This document shows, piece by piece, positions 1 to 10,408 of a stretch of DNA of 64,000 nucleotides (position 1 is its first letter; each line of letters starts with the position of its first letter). The DNA is taken from positions 62,001 to 126,000 of the forward strand of contig NW_024599375.1 of the NCBI RefSeq assembly GCF_004379255.2, in the 5' to 3' direction. A program made the position numbers and the translations under genes. The notes beneath the pieces are model-generated. The model made no database searches and was not told the DNA's origin. It worked only from the letters and a program-made list of their open reading frames with translations. The DNA comes from Salvia splendens (Eukaryota > Streptophyta > Magnoliopsida > Lamiales > Lamiaceae).

Positions 1-1
1 T

Positions 2-652
2 AATAGAACAGAGATCAACAAGCCCATTGCTAACTACATCCTATCCCTTAAGATGGACGAAGATTTCTGGCGACAGAAAGCAGCCCTGAAATGGCTCGTG
101 GAAGGAGACAACAACACTAGGTTCTACCAAAGCTGGGTCAAGCAAAAGAGGACCATGTTGAGAATTCATAGGATTGAGGTGAATGGCCAAGAGATTTCGG
201 ACGAAACGGAGATTAGAAACTCGGCGGTCAACTTTTTCCAAGATCTTCTTGCGCCCGACTCTCCGGAACTAGCCGACCCGGACCTTGATCTCCTGCACCA
301 CCTGCCCCCTTCGGAGCAACTGGAGGATCTCCCCAAGGCCCCGGGTTCGGAAGAAATTAAACGGGCCGTCTTTGATATCTCGGGAAACAGATCGCCAGGG
401 CCGGATGGCTTCACGGCCACCTTCTTTCAAACGTGCTGGGATACCGTAGGGCTGGACGTGGAGGTGGCAATCAAACAATTCTTCCTCGGGGCGTACCTCC
501 CCCGAACCATCACGGCCATGAGTATCGTACTCATCCCCAAAAAGCCAGCCCCTAACACATGGGGGGACTACCGGCCCATCAGCCTGTGTAACGTCCTTAA
601 CAAGGTGATTACAAAAATTCTTGTTAAAAGGTTAACGCCGTTTCTGCCGCAA
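2..652 (+). pseudogene. LINE-Q ORF2, part 1 (EN-RT linker and start of RT)
   Basis: Reading from base 2 the frame is open for about 217 codons. It shows the family blocks EDFWRQKAALKWLVEGD, FYQSWVKQKR, SPGPDGF (RT fingers), IVLIPKKP and DYRPISLCNVLNKVITKIL. Intact relatives in this window place these at about residues 335-530 of the 1388-residue ORF2, after the APE endonuclease, which lies outside the window. Homology stops at FLPQ near 650, where LINE-R RNase H sequence begins, so the palm and the YADD motif are not here but in the second half after 1222. Not functional as it stands. Confidence 0.85.
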
Positions 653-656
653 CTTC

Positions 657-992
657 GAGCTGACCTTGGCCAAAGAATACGAGCAGGGCATATGGCTTGA
701 GTCCGATGCCGAACAAGCCACTATGCTTGTCAATGGACCTTCATGGGGGCCGGCCCACACTCGCCGAATCATGGCACGATTGGCCATCATCAAGCAACAA
801 CAGACTGTCAGAACTACATTCCTTCATCGAGAAGGGAACAAGGCCGCGGACTTGCTAGCCAAAATGGGCTTGGAAAAACCCTCCTACCTTCGATTGACTC
901 CCCAATCTGCCCCAAGAATGCTAAAGGCCATTGTCCGTTTGGATGAGATGGGCACCCCCAACATCTGCATTAGAGATGATGACCAAGAGTAG
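657..992 (+). pseudogene. LINE-R ORF2 C-terminus (RNase H, partial)
   Basis: Open for about 110 codons to TAG at 990-992. It holds the second half of an RVT_3-type RNase H: ESDAEQA (third catalytic Asp), WGPAHTRRIMARLAI and HREGNKAADLLAKMGLE (final catalytic Asp after the HRxGNxxAD signature). The tail is RLDEMGTPNICIRDDDQE, matching the C-termini of the other ORF2 copies (RMDAMGIPNIRVHNEEEE in LINE-F). The first half of the domain, with the NTDG and EAEL catalytic residues, is absent through 5' truncation, so the fragment cannot be active. No start codon of its own is expected. Confidence 0.85.
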
Positions 993-1161
993 AGCTCGGC
1001 TCGTGTGAGGCACCACCAACCCTGATCTTATCGGACGCTTGAGAGTTCGGATGTGGGTGTAATTGCTCTAGTGTTTTTTGTAAATTATTTTGTGTACCTA
1101 GATATTGGTTGATAGGGCCTCTTGTAACCCCAATTGTAACTCTATTGTTTTGCAATATAGG

Positions 1162-1220
1162 GATGAGGGACCCACGAACCCTCCACCGTGATGATGAGGG
1201 ACCCACGAACCCTCCATCGT
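1162..1220 (+). repeat. Tandem duplication of the LINE-R 3' terminus
   Basis: GATGAGGGACCCACGAACCC plus CTCCACCGT at 1162-1190 is repeated at 1193-1220 with one change (CCATCGT). The unit is about 31 bp and holds the terminal GAGGG/CCCTC hairpin. No poly(A) follows. Confidence 0.9.
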
Positions 1221-1221
1221 T

Positions 1222-3710
1222 TTTGTGAAAGGGAGACTCCTCAACGACAATGTGCTCCTCGCGCAAGAAATGTTCCATGAGTTAGCTAGATGCTCCCCAG
1301 CCCCAAATGTTGCGATTAAGATAGAGATGGGGTTCTTATTAGGATGGGGTTTCCGAATGCTTGGGTTTCGTTGGTTGAGAGATACATTAGTTCATGCTGG
1401 TTTTCAGTGCTAGTTAATGGTGCCCCGGCGGGCTTTTTGAAATCCTCACGGGGACTGCGACAGGGAGACCCCATCTCCCTGGCTCTGTTTGTGATTGCTG
1501 CGGACTACCTCTCGAGAGCCCTTGATAAAATTATATTGGGGCAGAAGGAAATGACCTTCAAGGCTACTCGTCGATGTATGGAGATCAGCCACCTCGCGTA
1601 TGCCGACGATATCATCATTTTTACGCAAGCGGCTGCGAATCCTCTGAGGAGGCTAAGAGTCTGACTTGATAGCTACGCGGAAGTGTCGGGGCAGAAAATT
1701 AATCTTGCCAAGAGCAATTTCTATATTTCCGAGAAACATGAAGGATGGGCGAATGCAATACAGAGGGAAGGAGGCTTTTCCCGAGGTACTTTCCCTTTCC
1801 TTTACTTGGGAGACCCTCTCTATCTTGGTGTAAAACGTACAGATATGTTTATGTTCCTCCGGGAAAATATTGCCGCTAGGGTCTCGGGATGGGCCCACAG
1901 ACACCTATCATTAGGGGGGCGCCTAACTCTCATTAAAAGCACCCTCGAGGCAGTACCGATCCATATCTTTCAGGCCATTGAACCAACGGCTGGTGCTCTT
2001 AAGCAATTTGATCAACAAATAGCTCGATTCTTTTGGGGCTCTACCGCCGAGAAGAAAATGGCACACTGGATCGGATGGGACCAGGTGTGCCGAGCTACTG
2101 ATGAGAGAGGCCTTGGTGTTCGGAAGTTTAAGGAAGTGCTACGTGCCTTTAACCACAAATTGTGGTGGAGATTTCGAGAGCAAAATTCTCTGTGAGCCAA
2201 GTTTATGATGGCCAAATATTGTGATAAGGTTTCCCCCCTCGCCGCACGACCCTCGAGCAGGAATAGCACCGCATGGAAGAGACTTCTGAAGGTCCGGGCC
2301 CAGGCACAACCACACATCCGGTGGCTGGTGGGGCTCGGAAGGATCTACTTCTGGGATGACATCTGGCTTAATAATACGGCCATCAGGGATGCTTGTCTTG
2401 ATGACAGGGGAGACCCCTTACTCTCTTGTAGCTGATTTTATCAAGGACGGGGCTTGGGATGAGGCGAGACTCCAGGTCCTACATGAGCAAGGCGGACTGC
2501 CACTTTGGACTATCTCAAAAATCCTTGCCATGCCGATTATCCCTAGGAGACCGGACATACCGAGATGGAAACTATCTCGCTCGGGAGACTTCTCACTAGC
2601 GACAACGTATGAGACTATCCGGAGCCGAGGGCCGATTATCCAGGGTCTAGCTGGTGTGTGGAAGGCGGGCCTAACCTCATCCATATCTGTTTTCACCTGG
2701 AGACTCCTCTCCAATCGTATCCCGGTGGATACCAAACTCCAATGGCGGAAATTGGAGTTGGCATCCAAATGCCAATGTTGCCCTCATAGGCCAGGCGTCG
2801 AGTCCTTACAACACCTATTCATCCAAGGCGAGGGAGCTACAAAATTTTGGAGGGAATTCGACTCTTGGTTCGCGAGTTCGTTCCCCCTCTCCGAATCAAT
2901 GATACTATCCTAGAGAGGATCGGAGTATGGGCACGATGAGCCCAACAGCCGGGGAAGAGGCACCTGTCCCGAGCCATGCCATACCTTGTCCTATGGTTCC
3001 TCTGGGCGGAACAGAATAGGAGTCGACACAAGTCGGTGCAATTGAAGGCTTATAACATGGTTTGGCAGGTGCAGATGTTTGTCCAGAATAGTTTGGCCAA
3101 TGGTAGAATGAAGCCAAAACACCGGAAGGGAGTACAGATGCGTATCGCTTTCCCGAGCCATGCGGGTATCAGGAGGTCTCGGCCACTCGTGATGCCGATT
3201 AAGTGGATTCCCCCGGATGAGCCTTGGGTCAAACTCAACACGAATGGGGCTTTCTTTGAAGAGACAAGTAAAGCGGGTGGAGGGAGGATTGTCCAAGACC
3301 ATGCGGGTAAGGTACTTGCAGCCTTCGCCACCCCACTCGAAGCTCACTCGGCCTTTGAAGCGGAGCACTTGGTTATCCACCATGGCCTAGTTATTGCCTC
3401 GGAATTTAGACTCACAATTTGGGTTGAATCGGATGCAGCTCAAACCGTCAGGCTACTCAATGGGCCAGACTGGGGTCCGGCCCATCTTTGTCGGATTATG
3501 GCACTTCTGGCCAATCATAAGTGTAATTTCACCATCCGTGCCTCGTTCATCCACCGGGAGGGGAACAAACCAACGTACCTCGCAAAAATGGGCCTAAATG
3601 GAGTTGACTTCCAACGCATGAATGGCTGCTCTCTACCGAGACATCTTAAAGCCATGGCCCGGCTGGATGAGATGGGAGTTCCCAACCTCCGCATTCAAGA
3701 AGAAGACTAG
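1222..3710 (+). pseudogene. LINE-Q ORF2, part 2 (RT palm to RNase H)
   Basis: Continues LINE-Q ORF2 from FVKGRLLNDNVLLAQEMFHEL. A deletion of about 40 bp after KIE (near 1326) removes the block KIDMAKAYDRVQW, which holds the RT motif A aspartate. GLRQGDPIS and AYADDIIIF (motif C) follow, then a stop at 1662-1664, the thumb region, another stop at 2193-2195 and frameshifts near 2430 and 2900. The zf-RVT-like cysteines (CQCCPHRPGVESLQHLF) and an RNase H follow (LNTNGAF in place of LNTDG, EAEHL, ESDAAQ, HREGNKPTYLAKMG). In RNase H the first catalytic Asp is Asn and the final AD is lost. Stop TAG at 3708-3710. The gene is dead in both enzymatic domains. Confidence 0.9.
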
Positions 3711-3989
3711 GAACCGCCCCAACAGTCCTCTTTATATGATCCACCATAAATTGGTGTATGAAGCTAGAGATACAAGGAAGTGGAATGGCATGCCCCATTT
3801 TGTAGTGTTAGCTCAATTGTATTTTGAAGGGAGTATGGTGAGGTCCGGACCGTATGTGATCGGACCGCATACTTCTCCCTTGTTTCGTCTAGGCACACCA
3901 CTCTTGGGTGTTGCCTTGCTTTGTAATTTGATCAGTTTGATATATAGGGATGAGGGACCCACGAACCCTCCACCGTGAAGGTGTTTGAC
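3711..3989 (+). other. LINE-Q 3'UTR with stem-loops
   Basis: Non-coding tail. GGGAGTATG...GGTCCG (from 3829) pairs with CGGACCGCATAC...CTCCC. CACACC/GGGTGT and GAGGG/CCCTC (ending 3970) follow. It ends in GTGTTTGA without an A-tail. Confidence 0.75.
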
Positions 3990-5496
3990 AAAGAGTAGTG
4001 GTTCTGCTGATCGCGGTGCTTACTGGTTAAAGAAATTCTCCAGATACAAGCCTCTCCAAATTGAGATGTTCTGGGATGACCATCAACGCAATGCACAAGC
4101 CGTTCTTAGATTTGATCATGATTGGTTCGGATTCAAGAACGCAATGGAATTTGAGAAGTCCTTTGAAGCTAATGGTCGAAGCAAGAAAGGATGGGATGAT
4201 CGAATAACTTCTCCAGGTAATAATCTGTATGGCTGGTTTGCGCGGGAAGAAGATTATAATTCAGGAGGTCCTGTTGGAGACTATCTTCGAAAGAAAGGGG
4301 AACTGAAAACGATCGCTGACCTAGTGCAAGAAGCTACTAAGGATAGGGACCAAATTGTTGGCAATCTGGTCAATGAAATTGATTTAAAGAATGAAAATTT
4401 GGATCAGTTGCAAACCAAGTACAATGATAAGACATTGTCATTGAGTAGGATGCTTGAAGAAAAAGATGAGCTTCACCGATCCTTCTATGAAGAAACTAGA
4501 AAACTTCAACGCATTGCTCGTGAACACATAAAGAGGGTTTTGGATGAACAAGAAATGTTGAACATAGAATTGGAGAGTAAAAAGAAGAGGCTTGATTCCT
4601 GGAGCAAAGAGCTGAATAGCCGCGAGGCATTAACTGAGCGTGAGAGACAAAAACTTGAAGAAGAGAAGAAAAAGAATGACATGAGAAACAGTGCGCTTCA
4701 ATTGCTTCTGAGGAGCAAAGGAAAACTGACGAGAATATGCTGAGGCTGGTTGAAGAACAAAAAAGAGAGAAGGAAGAGGCGCTGAAAAAATTTCTTGAGT
4801 TAGAAAGAAATTTGGATGAGAAACAAAAGCTTGAAATGGAAATTGAAGAACTTAAAGGGAAGTTAGAGGTAATGAAACACATGGGAGGTGATGATGATGC
4901 AGCTGTTCAGCAGAAGATAAATCAGATGAATGAGCTGCTGCACGAGAAGAAAGAGAATTTGGATGGTCTATAAGATCTAAACCAGCAATTACTTGCGAAA
5001 GAGCGCCAAAGCAATGACGAGCTGCAAGAGGCTCGCAAGGAATTAATTGCGGGTTTAACTGATATGCTGAGCAGCAACCGTGTTAATATAGGGATAAAAA
5101 GAGTGGGTGAACTTGATGAGAAAGGCTTCAAAAATGCATGCAAGCAAAGATACCCACCGGAAGAAGCAGATATCAAGGCTGTCGAACTTTGCTCCTTGTT
5201 GCAAGAAAAGCTAAAAAATCCTGAATGGCACCCTTTCCGAGTTGTTGAAGATAGCAAGGGGAATGCTCAGCATGTGCTGAAAGAAGACGACGAATTGCTA
5301 GTAGAACTTCAAGAAGAATGGGGCGAAGAAATCTATAATGCAGTTGCTACAGCCTTGAAGGAAATCCAAGAATACAACCCGAGTGGGTGCTGTGGTTCCA
5401 GAGTTGTGGATCTTCAAAGAAAACAGGAAGGCGACCCTAAAGGAAGTCATTGCGTACATTCTGAATCAACTGAAGTCGCTCAAGCGGAAGAGATGA
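3990..5496 (+). pseudogene. 5'-truncated retrocopy of an XS/XH-domain gene (IDN2/FDM-like)
   Basis: Plant XS/XH proteins (IDN2/FDM family) bind double-stranded RNA and act in RNA-directed DNA methylation. Here the frame begins inside the XS domain (SGSADRGAYWLKKF, FWDDHQRNAQAVLRFDHDW, LYGWFAREEDYNSGGP). A long coiled coil follows (about 4310-5060, rich in E/K/L/Q), then the XH domain (GELDEKGF, WHPFRVVED, ALKEIQEYNPSG) to the TGA at 5494-5496. The coding sequence runs without introns from XS to XH, whereas these genes are normally split, so this is a processed copy. It is disabled by a frameshift near 4700, an in-frame TAA at 4971-4973 and a frameshift near 5392. The N-terminal part and half of XS are missing. 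Family assignment is firm; the exact paralogue is unknown. Confidence 0.85.
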
Positions 5497-5710
5497 TTTA
5501 AAAACCTCATCTGAAACTGGGAAATAAATTTAGATGTCACTTGCGGGTGTGCAGTAAAAATGGTTATTAGAATCTTAAATCTAACTGCATTGTTTCCTAT
5601 GCTGAAAGACCATGAAGCTGTTTCAGTGTTGGCACTATTGGGCATTCATTGTCTAATCTCTTAACATCGCAGGTAGAATTATTAATACAATTCGTTTGAG
5701 GTTAAAAAAA
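5497..5710 (+). other. 3'UTR of the XS/XH retrocopy ending in an A-run
   Basis: About 207 bp of AT-rich non-coding sequence downstream of the retrocopy stop, unlike any LINE here, ending in a run of eight A (5704-5711). The last A is also the first base of the LINE-S segment. It reads as an mRNA 3'UTR with a short poly(A). Confidence 0.7.
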
Positions 5711-7417
5711 ATGTTTCATGAACTCTCGAGATGTTCCTCAGCCCCGAATGTGGCGGTCAAGATTGACATGGCTAAGGCCTACGACCGCGTTCAATGGTCT
5801 TTTCTTCTTAAGGTCCTACGCCGCATGGGCTTCTCGGAGTCCTGGATCGCTATGGTTGAAAGATGCATGGGATCCTGTTGGTTCTCGGTCCTCGTTAATG
5901 GGGCCCTTCGGGATTCTTCAAGTCGACGAGGGGATTAAGGCAAGGTGACCCCATCTCCCCAGCCCTGTTTATGATTGCTGCGGACAACCTTTCAAGATCG
6001 CTTGTTAAGCTCAACCTGGGGCAAAAAGAAATGACATATAGGGCTACCCGACAATGCATGGAGATCAGCCACCTGGCCTATGCCGACGATATCTTCATAT
6101 TTACTCAAGCGGGCACGTCTCCCCTTCGTAGGCTCAGAGCATGCCTTGATGAATATGCGGAGATTTCGGGGCAGCAAATCAACCTTGCCAAGAGCAATTT
6201 CTACATTGCTGAAAGACATGAAGGATGTGCAACCTTAATCCAGGCTGAAGGAGGCTTCTCGCGAGGTAATTTCCCTTTCCTATACTTGGGGGTTCCCATC
6301 TACCGTGGAATCAAGCGCACAGATATGTTTATGTTTCTCCGGGAAAAGATCGCTGCAAGGATCTCAGGGTGGGCACACCGTCATCTCTCGTTTGGAGGAA
6401 GGCTTACCCTTATTAAAAGTACTCTTGAAGCGATGCCACTCCACATCTTCCAAGACATTGAACCAACAGCCGATGCCCTCAAACAACTGGATCAACAATT
6501 GGCTCGTTTCTTCTGGGGTGCAACGAATGAGAAGAGAAGGACACACTGGATCGGATGGGACCAGATATGTCTCCCGACCGAGAAAGGGGGACTTGGCGTC
6601 CGCAAATCCACGGAGGTGCTCCGAGCCTTTAATATTAAACTGTGGTGGAGTTTTTGTGAATAAAGCTCCCTTTAGGCAAAGTACATGAAGGCCAAATACT
6701 GCACTAATGTCTCCCCCCTTCCGGCTAAACCCTCGGGAAGGAACAGCCCAACGTGGAAGAGGCTCTTGAAAGTGCGGGCTCAAGCACACCCACATATTAG
6801 ATGGGTGGTGGGACAAGGTGAGATCTTCTTCTGAGACGACATTTGGCTGGGGGATGATGCCCTCAGGGAATTTTGCATTGATGATAGGGGAGCCCCAGTT
6901 ACCTTGGTCTCGGATTTCATTCGGGGAAGGGCATGGGACGAGGCCAAACTACAACTGCTCCACGACCAATCCGGTCTCCCGTACCAGGCAATCACACAAA
7001 TACTTGATACCCCAATTGTTCCGGGGGAGCCAGAGACGCCGAGGTGGAATCTCTCTCGGCTAGGCGATTTCTCGCTTGCCACGACATGGGAAACTATTCG
7101 ATCTCAAAGGCCGATCATCCCTGGTCGACATGGGAAACTCACCAATTCTATTGCTATTTTCAATTGGAGGCTTTTGTCGAACAGGATCCCGGTCGACACT
7201 AAGCTCTAATGGAGAAGGATCGAGATGGCATCCAAATGCCAATGCTGCCCCCAAAGACCTAATATCGAATCTCTCCAACACCTTTTCATTCAAGGCCGAG
7301 GAGCAACCAGCATTTGGAGGGAGTTTGATGGATGGTTCGATTCCTCCCCACCCCTCCGAATTAATGATACAATCCCAGAAAGGCTAGCAGTGTGGTCGAA
7401 AAGAATCCATCAATATG

Positions 7418-7425
7418 ATAAGAAA
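7418..7425. repeat. TSD of LINE-T, left copy
   Basis: ATAAGAAA, repeated at 7616-7623; LINE-S coding sequence is continuous when one copy and LINE-T are removed. Confidence 0.8.
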
Positions 7426-7615
7426 GGGAGTATGATGAGGTCCAGGCCCGGGCTTGTGGAACCGGACCGCATACTACTCCGAATTTGTCTATCTCGGTAC
7501 ATCACTTTTGGGTGTAGCCTTGCATTGTACAATATTTCTGATGAAATATAGGGATGAGGGACCCACGAACCCTCCACCGTAATGGTGTTCAATAAAAAAA
7601 AAAATAATAATAATA
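7426..7615 (+). mobile_element. LINE-T, 3'UTR-only LINE insertion
   Basis: A 190 bp insertion consisting only of the last part of a LINE 3'UTR. It starts at GGGAGTATGATGAGGTCC, keeps the CCGGACCGCATACT arm and the ATAGGGATGAGGGACCCACG terminus, and ends in an A-rich tail that grades into (AAT)n. It interrupts LINE-S ORF2 between KK and HL and is flanked by an 8 bp TSD. Confidence 0.85.
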
Positions 7616-7623
7616 ATAAGAAA
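7616..7623. repeat. TSD of LINE-T, right copy
   Basis: ATAAGAAA; partner at 7418-7425. Confidence 0.8.
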
Positions 7624-7742
7624 CACATCTGTTGAGCCATGTCGTACCTCATCTTCTGGTTTATTTGGGTGGAGCGAAATCGAAGCCGTCATGAGCAGGT
7701 AACTTTCAAACCTTTTAATGTGGTCTGGCAAGTACAATTGCA

Positions 7743-10399
7743 CATCCTATGACGATTTCTATGATGTTATATCAACCAAAATGATCGCTTCTTCTCTCTA
7801 ACAATCCCTCCCATACCGCCTCACGTTTGTGTCATCTCCATCCATCTTCCATCACCTCCCCACGACCTCGTGCATCCGTCCTCCGCCGGCACCTCCTTTT
7901 CCACTCGAATCACACCCGCCCCACCCATCTCTCCGGCGTGTACGCCGTCATACCCGTTCCACCCACCTCCCCAACGCTCTTGCTGCGTCTTAGTGGGCCT
8001 CCCGCCACTAGCTCCGACCGATTTTCCACGCCATGGTGGGTCGCTAGCAAGAAAAACCCACCGGATCCCGAGTTACCGGTCACCCTCTCGGACCAACAAA
8101 TGACGTTTAAGTCGGAGGAAGAGTCCTCCACAAGGCTTTCCTCCAAGAAATCAATGAGATAAACAATAAGATTGAAGGTGAAGGCGAGGAAAAGTACCCC
8201 AGCACCTCCCACGAAAGGCAACGGTCGGAAAAGGTTTGTACCTTCACCCATGCCGGAAGATAAACAACTTCGAAAAAAGATTAATTTTGGGGCCGAATGT
8301 AGCTCGCCGGTCGTTAGTCCAAAATGCAAAGGCCCCATCTTCTTGGCGACATCCCACCACGACACGGAAGAGGCGAAGTGCTCTGAAGGCGCATTACCAC
8401 CACCCCAAGCCGAAGATAAGGCCCACAAGGTTTATAAACCCAATCCAAAAAAACACAAAATTCCGACCAGATCTCCGGTCAAGTGGCCAGTGGCGGGCCG
8501 GACGACGGCGAGGTACAAGGCAAGCTCCCCCACCACGGCTGACAACAAGTACTCGCGGCAGCCAATGCTTTTGGAGTCTTGGGAGAAGGAGCGGTCAACT
8601 TACCCGAAATGGTGTTAGGGACAAAACCACTTTTACAAAGTGCTTTGGTGCCTTACCGCAAGGAGGGCTCACGTGTTCCCCTAGCCGTTGAGGCCCTAAT
8701 ACATCCAAAAACGAGTGAAATCATCCACCTTGAAGCCTTGGACTCGGCGGAGAATCTCGACACACTAGCCGCTCAACCCCTACTTCCTGCCGGACCACCG
8801 GCGACCGAGCACATGCTCATCGAGATGTGCACCAACCAGAAGCCGTGGACCGAGCCAGCAAGGTCTTTGCCCCCAACAACCCCCATCGTCTCACTTGAGG
8901 AATTCCCCCCGCTTGAGAGAGGACGAACAAATTCGGGACTCCTTTGAGAGTGGAATGCCGAGCCGAGAGGGGGGCCTGGCCGGGACGAGGCCGAAGTGGG
9001 GTAGCTCGGTGCACCATGGAGCGAACCTAAAGGGAAGCCAACCTCTAGTCTTCAGAGAATCGATCGGCGAGGTGGCCATCCCGAGGGTTACGGAGTCGGG
9101 CCCAACTATCCTTCCCAAGCCGCTGCACACGGAGTGGTCGCACTGAAACCAACACAATTCAGGGAAGGGGACCAGCTCGGACCCGGCCGACACGAACAAG
9201 GCCACAGACGATGCGATGCCTTCGGGACATGGTGGTAAGCCGATAACGATGGCGGACATGCTAAAACTCACTCCTGATCCTAGCCGTCTGCAAGTCTTTG
9301 AGCCGGAAAAGATTCAAAATATTGGATTCGTGTCCCAATCAAACGGCATCCAGACCATCTACTTCTCCGGGGCGGAGACACAAAAGTTGGCGGCAAGCAT
9401 CGGCCACGCCATAGAGGGTAAGTTCTCTCATTCCATTCCACGGGGCGTCAAATTCAAAAGACTCTTGATAGCATTAAGTTTCGTTGTGGATATAATTGGA
9501 AGTATATTAACGCAAAACATATTCTCATCCAATGCGAGGACATTGCGGACTATGCCCGTCTCCTCGGTGGGCCAAAGGGAACCCCGTATGGCTCGTCGAC
9601 CGTCACCCAATGAGAGTGTTTAAATGGTCCCCGGAGTTCGATGCATACTGTGAGTCCCCAATTGCGGCAATTTGGTGCAATCTAATCGGTCTCCCAATTC
9701 ACTTGTTCGATCATTCGGCCCTATTCGCCATCGGCAAACTACTTGGCACCCCTATTCAAGTCGATCGAGCTACGACCAACAAGACAAGGCTATCCTTCGC
9801 TCGACTATGCGTGGAGATAGATATCACAAGGCCGCCTCCCGAGGAGATCATTCTAGACATTTGTGGCCGAGAGACGGTGCAGCAAGTATGATGGGATAAG
9901 CTCCCATCTTATTGTCAAGAATGCAAACATGTAGGCCATGCGAGCAACGTGTGTTACGCCACGGGCAAAAGGGAACGGCCGGCTTAGAGAAACTACAACA
10001 CCGTCCCACCAAAACAGCCACATCCCGAGGACCAAGGGACACATGACACGAAGACAAACGACCCCAACCCCAATGAATGGAGACGTCAAGGGAAGAAAAA
10101 AGGAAAGGTGGGTGATCGCACAAGCAACAACTCATTTGGAGTAGATGCCGCCGACACGAGTTGGGAGGGGCCGGATATTATGGGTGACTCGCAAGAAGGG
10201 AGGGGAGTGCGCCCCGGAACACAAAATATGGGGCTTGAGCTCGGGGATGGGGAAAGAAGAAAATCATCACACCCAACCACCGAGCCACCATCCCCAACGT
10301 ACGAAGATATGGATGCGAAGGGGGAAGGCCCCACAGTGCGATGATCACCTTCCTCGCATACACTGGGTAGTGCGAGAGGGGGTGCGCGCCACTTGACGA
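7743..10399 (+). mobile_element. LINE-I, 5'UTR and ORF1 only
   Basis: A pyrimidine-rich, CA/CC-rich leader (about 7790-8050) like the 5'UTRs of the other LINEs precedes ORF1. ORF1 is followed almost to its C-terminus, then the sequence switches at about 10399 to antisense LINE-H ORF1. No ORF2, 3'UTR or poly(A) is present, so the copy was cut by a rearrangement. The exact 5' boundary between LINE-S and this element (7743-7795) is not resolved. Confidence 0.75.
8050..10398 (+). pseudogene. LINE-I ORF1 (DUF4283-like plus zinc knuckle), frameshifted
   Basis: ORF1 of plant L1s encodes an RNA-binding protein that packages the LINE RNA. Blocks recognised in order: PDPELPVTLSDQQMTFKSEE, KARKSTPAPPTKGNGRKRFV with MPEDKQLRKK, VNLPEMVLGTKPLL, IIHLEALDSAENLDTLAAQP, LEEFPPLERGRT, MADMLKLTPDPSRL, FSGAETQKLAASIGHAI and KYINAKHILIQCEDIADYA. 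The DUF4283-like core follows (PMRVFKWSPEFDAYCESPIA to CVEIDITRPPPEEII), then the knuckle CQECKHVGHASNVC (CX2CX4HX4C, about 9917-9960). At least six frameshifts or stops break it (about 8160, 8617, 8940, 9145, 9470, 9889). No start codon could be fixed. Not functional. Confidence 0.85.
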
Positions 10400-10408
10400 T
10401 GCCCCCCT
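10390..10408. other. Tail-to-tail breakpoint between LINE-I (+) and LINE-H (-)
   Basis: Forward ORF1 sequence of LINE-I (GGARHLT, near its C-terminus) meets reverse-strand ORF1 of LINE-H (KKKSMADMVRGA, mid-protein). There is no poly(A), TSD or shared homology block at the join. Confidence 0.75.

Larger units (their letters stand above)
653..1221 (+). mobile_element. LINE-R, 5'-truncated insertion in LINE-Q
   Basis: A roughly 570 bp 3' fragment of the same LINE superfamily: the last third of RNase H, a 3'UTR and the family 3' terminus. LINE-Q ORF2 resumes right after it with TTTGTGAAAGGG (FVKG). About 24 bp of LINE-Q (the expected VISPNQSG codons) are missing at the site and I see no TSD or poly(A), so the insertion was accompanied by a small target deletion, or the site was rearranged later. 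The 3'UTR lacks the GGTCCG/CGGACC hairpin seen in LINE-A, B, C, F, K and Q, so this is a different subfamily. Confidence 0.7.
1..3989 (+). mobile_element. LINE-Q, decayed L1-type element (5' end outside window)
   Basis: A non-LTR retrotransposon in forward orientation. The window opens inside ORF2, just before the conserved block reading MDEDFWRQKAALKWL, and the element runs to the family 3' terminus (ATAGGGATGAGGGACCCACG followed by GTGTTTGA) near 3989. It is interrupted by LINE-R at about 653-1221. The two ORF2 halves belong together because the left half stops at FLPQ and the right half resumes at FVKGRLLND, missing only about eight codons. No poly(A) follows the 3' end; the XS/XH retrocopy starts directly there. 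It carries many frameshifts and stops, so it is an old copy. Confidence 0.85.
5711..7742 (+). mobile_element. LINE-S, 5'-truncated element missing its 3' end
   Basis: ORF2 sequence starts abruptly at MFHELSRCSSAPNV, directly after the A-run of the XS/XH retrocopy, and runs to about 7742 (FKPFNVVWQVQL), where homology stops inside the RT-RNase H linker. LINE-T (7426-7615) is nested in it. The remaining RNase H, 3'UTR and tail are not found nearby, so the right end was lost at or after the arrival of LINE-I. Confidence 0.8.
5711..7742 (+). pseudogene. LINE-S ORF2 fragment (RT palm to post-zf-RVT linker)
   Basis: Contains RT motif A (KIDMAKAYDRVQW), a frameshift near 5905 in the SGFFKSTRGLRQGDPIS block, motif C (AYADDIFIF at about 6085) and the thumb (RGIKRTDMFMFLREKIAAR, SFGGRLTLIKSTLE). 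The C-terminal region (RFFWGATNEKRRTHWIGWDQ) is broken by stops at about 6661, 6673, 6832 and 7207. A zf-RVT-like cysteine cluster (KCQCCPQRPNIESLQHLF) follows. After LINE-T the frame resumes as KKHL, then a TGA at about 7633, then AMSYLIFWFIWVERNRSRH. RNase H is absent. A non-functional remnant. Confidence 0.88.

Noticed and set aside
3985..5501. A live host gene of the IDN2/FDM family
   Set aside because: It is truncated within XS, intronless, broken by two frameshifts and a stop, and embedded between LINEs.
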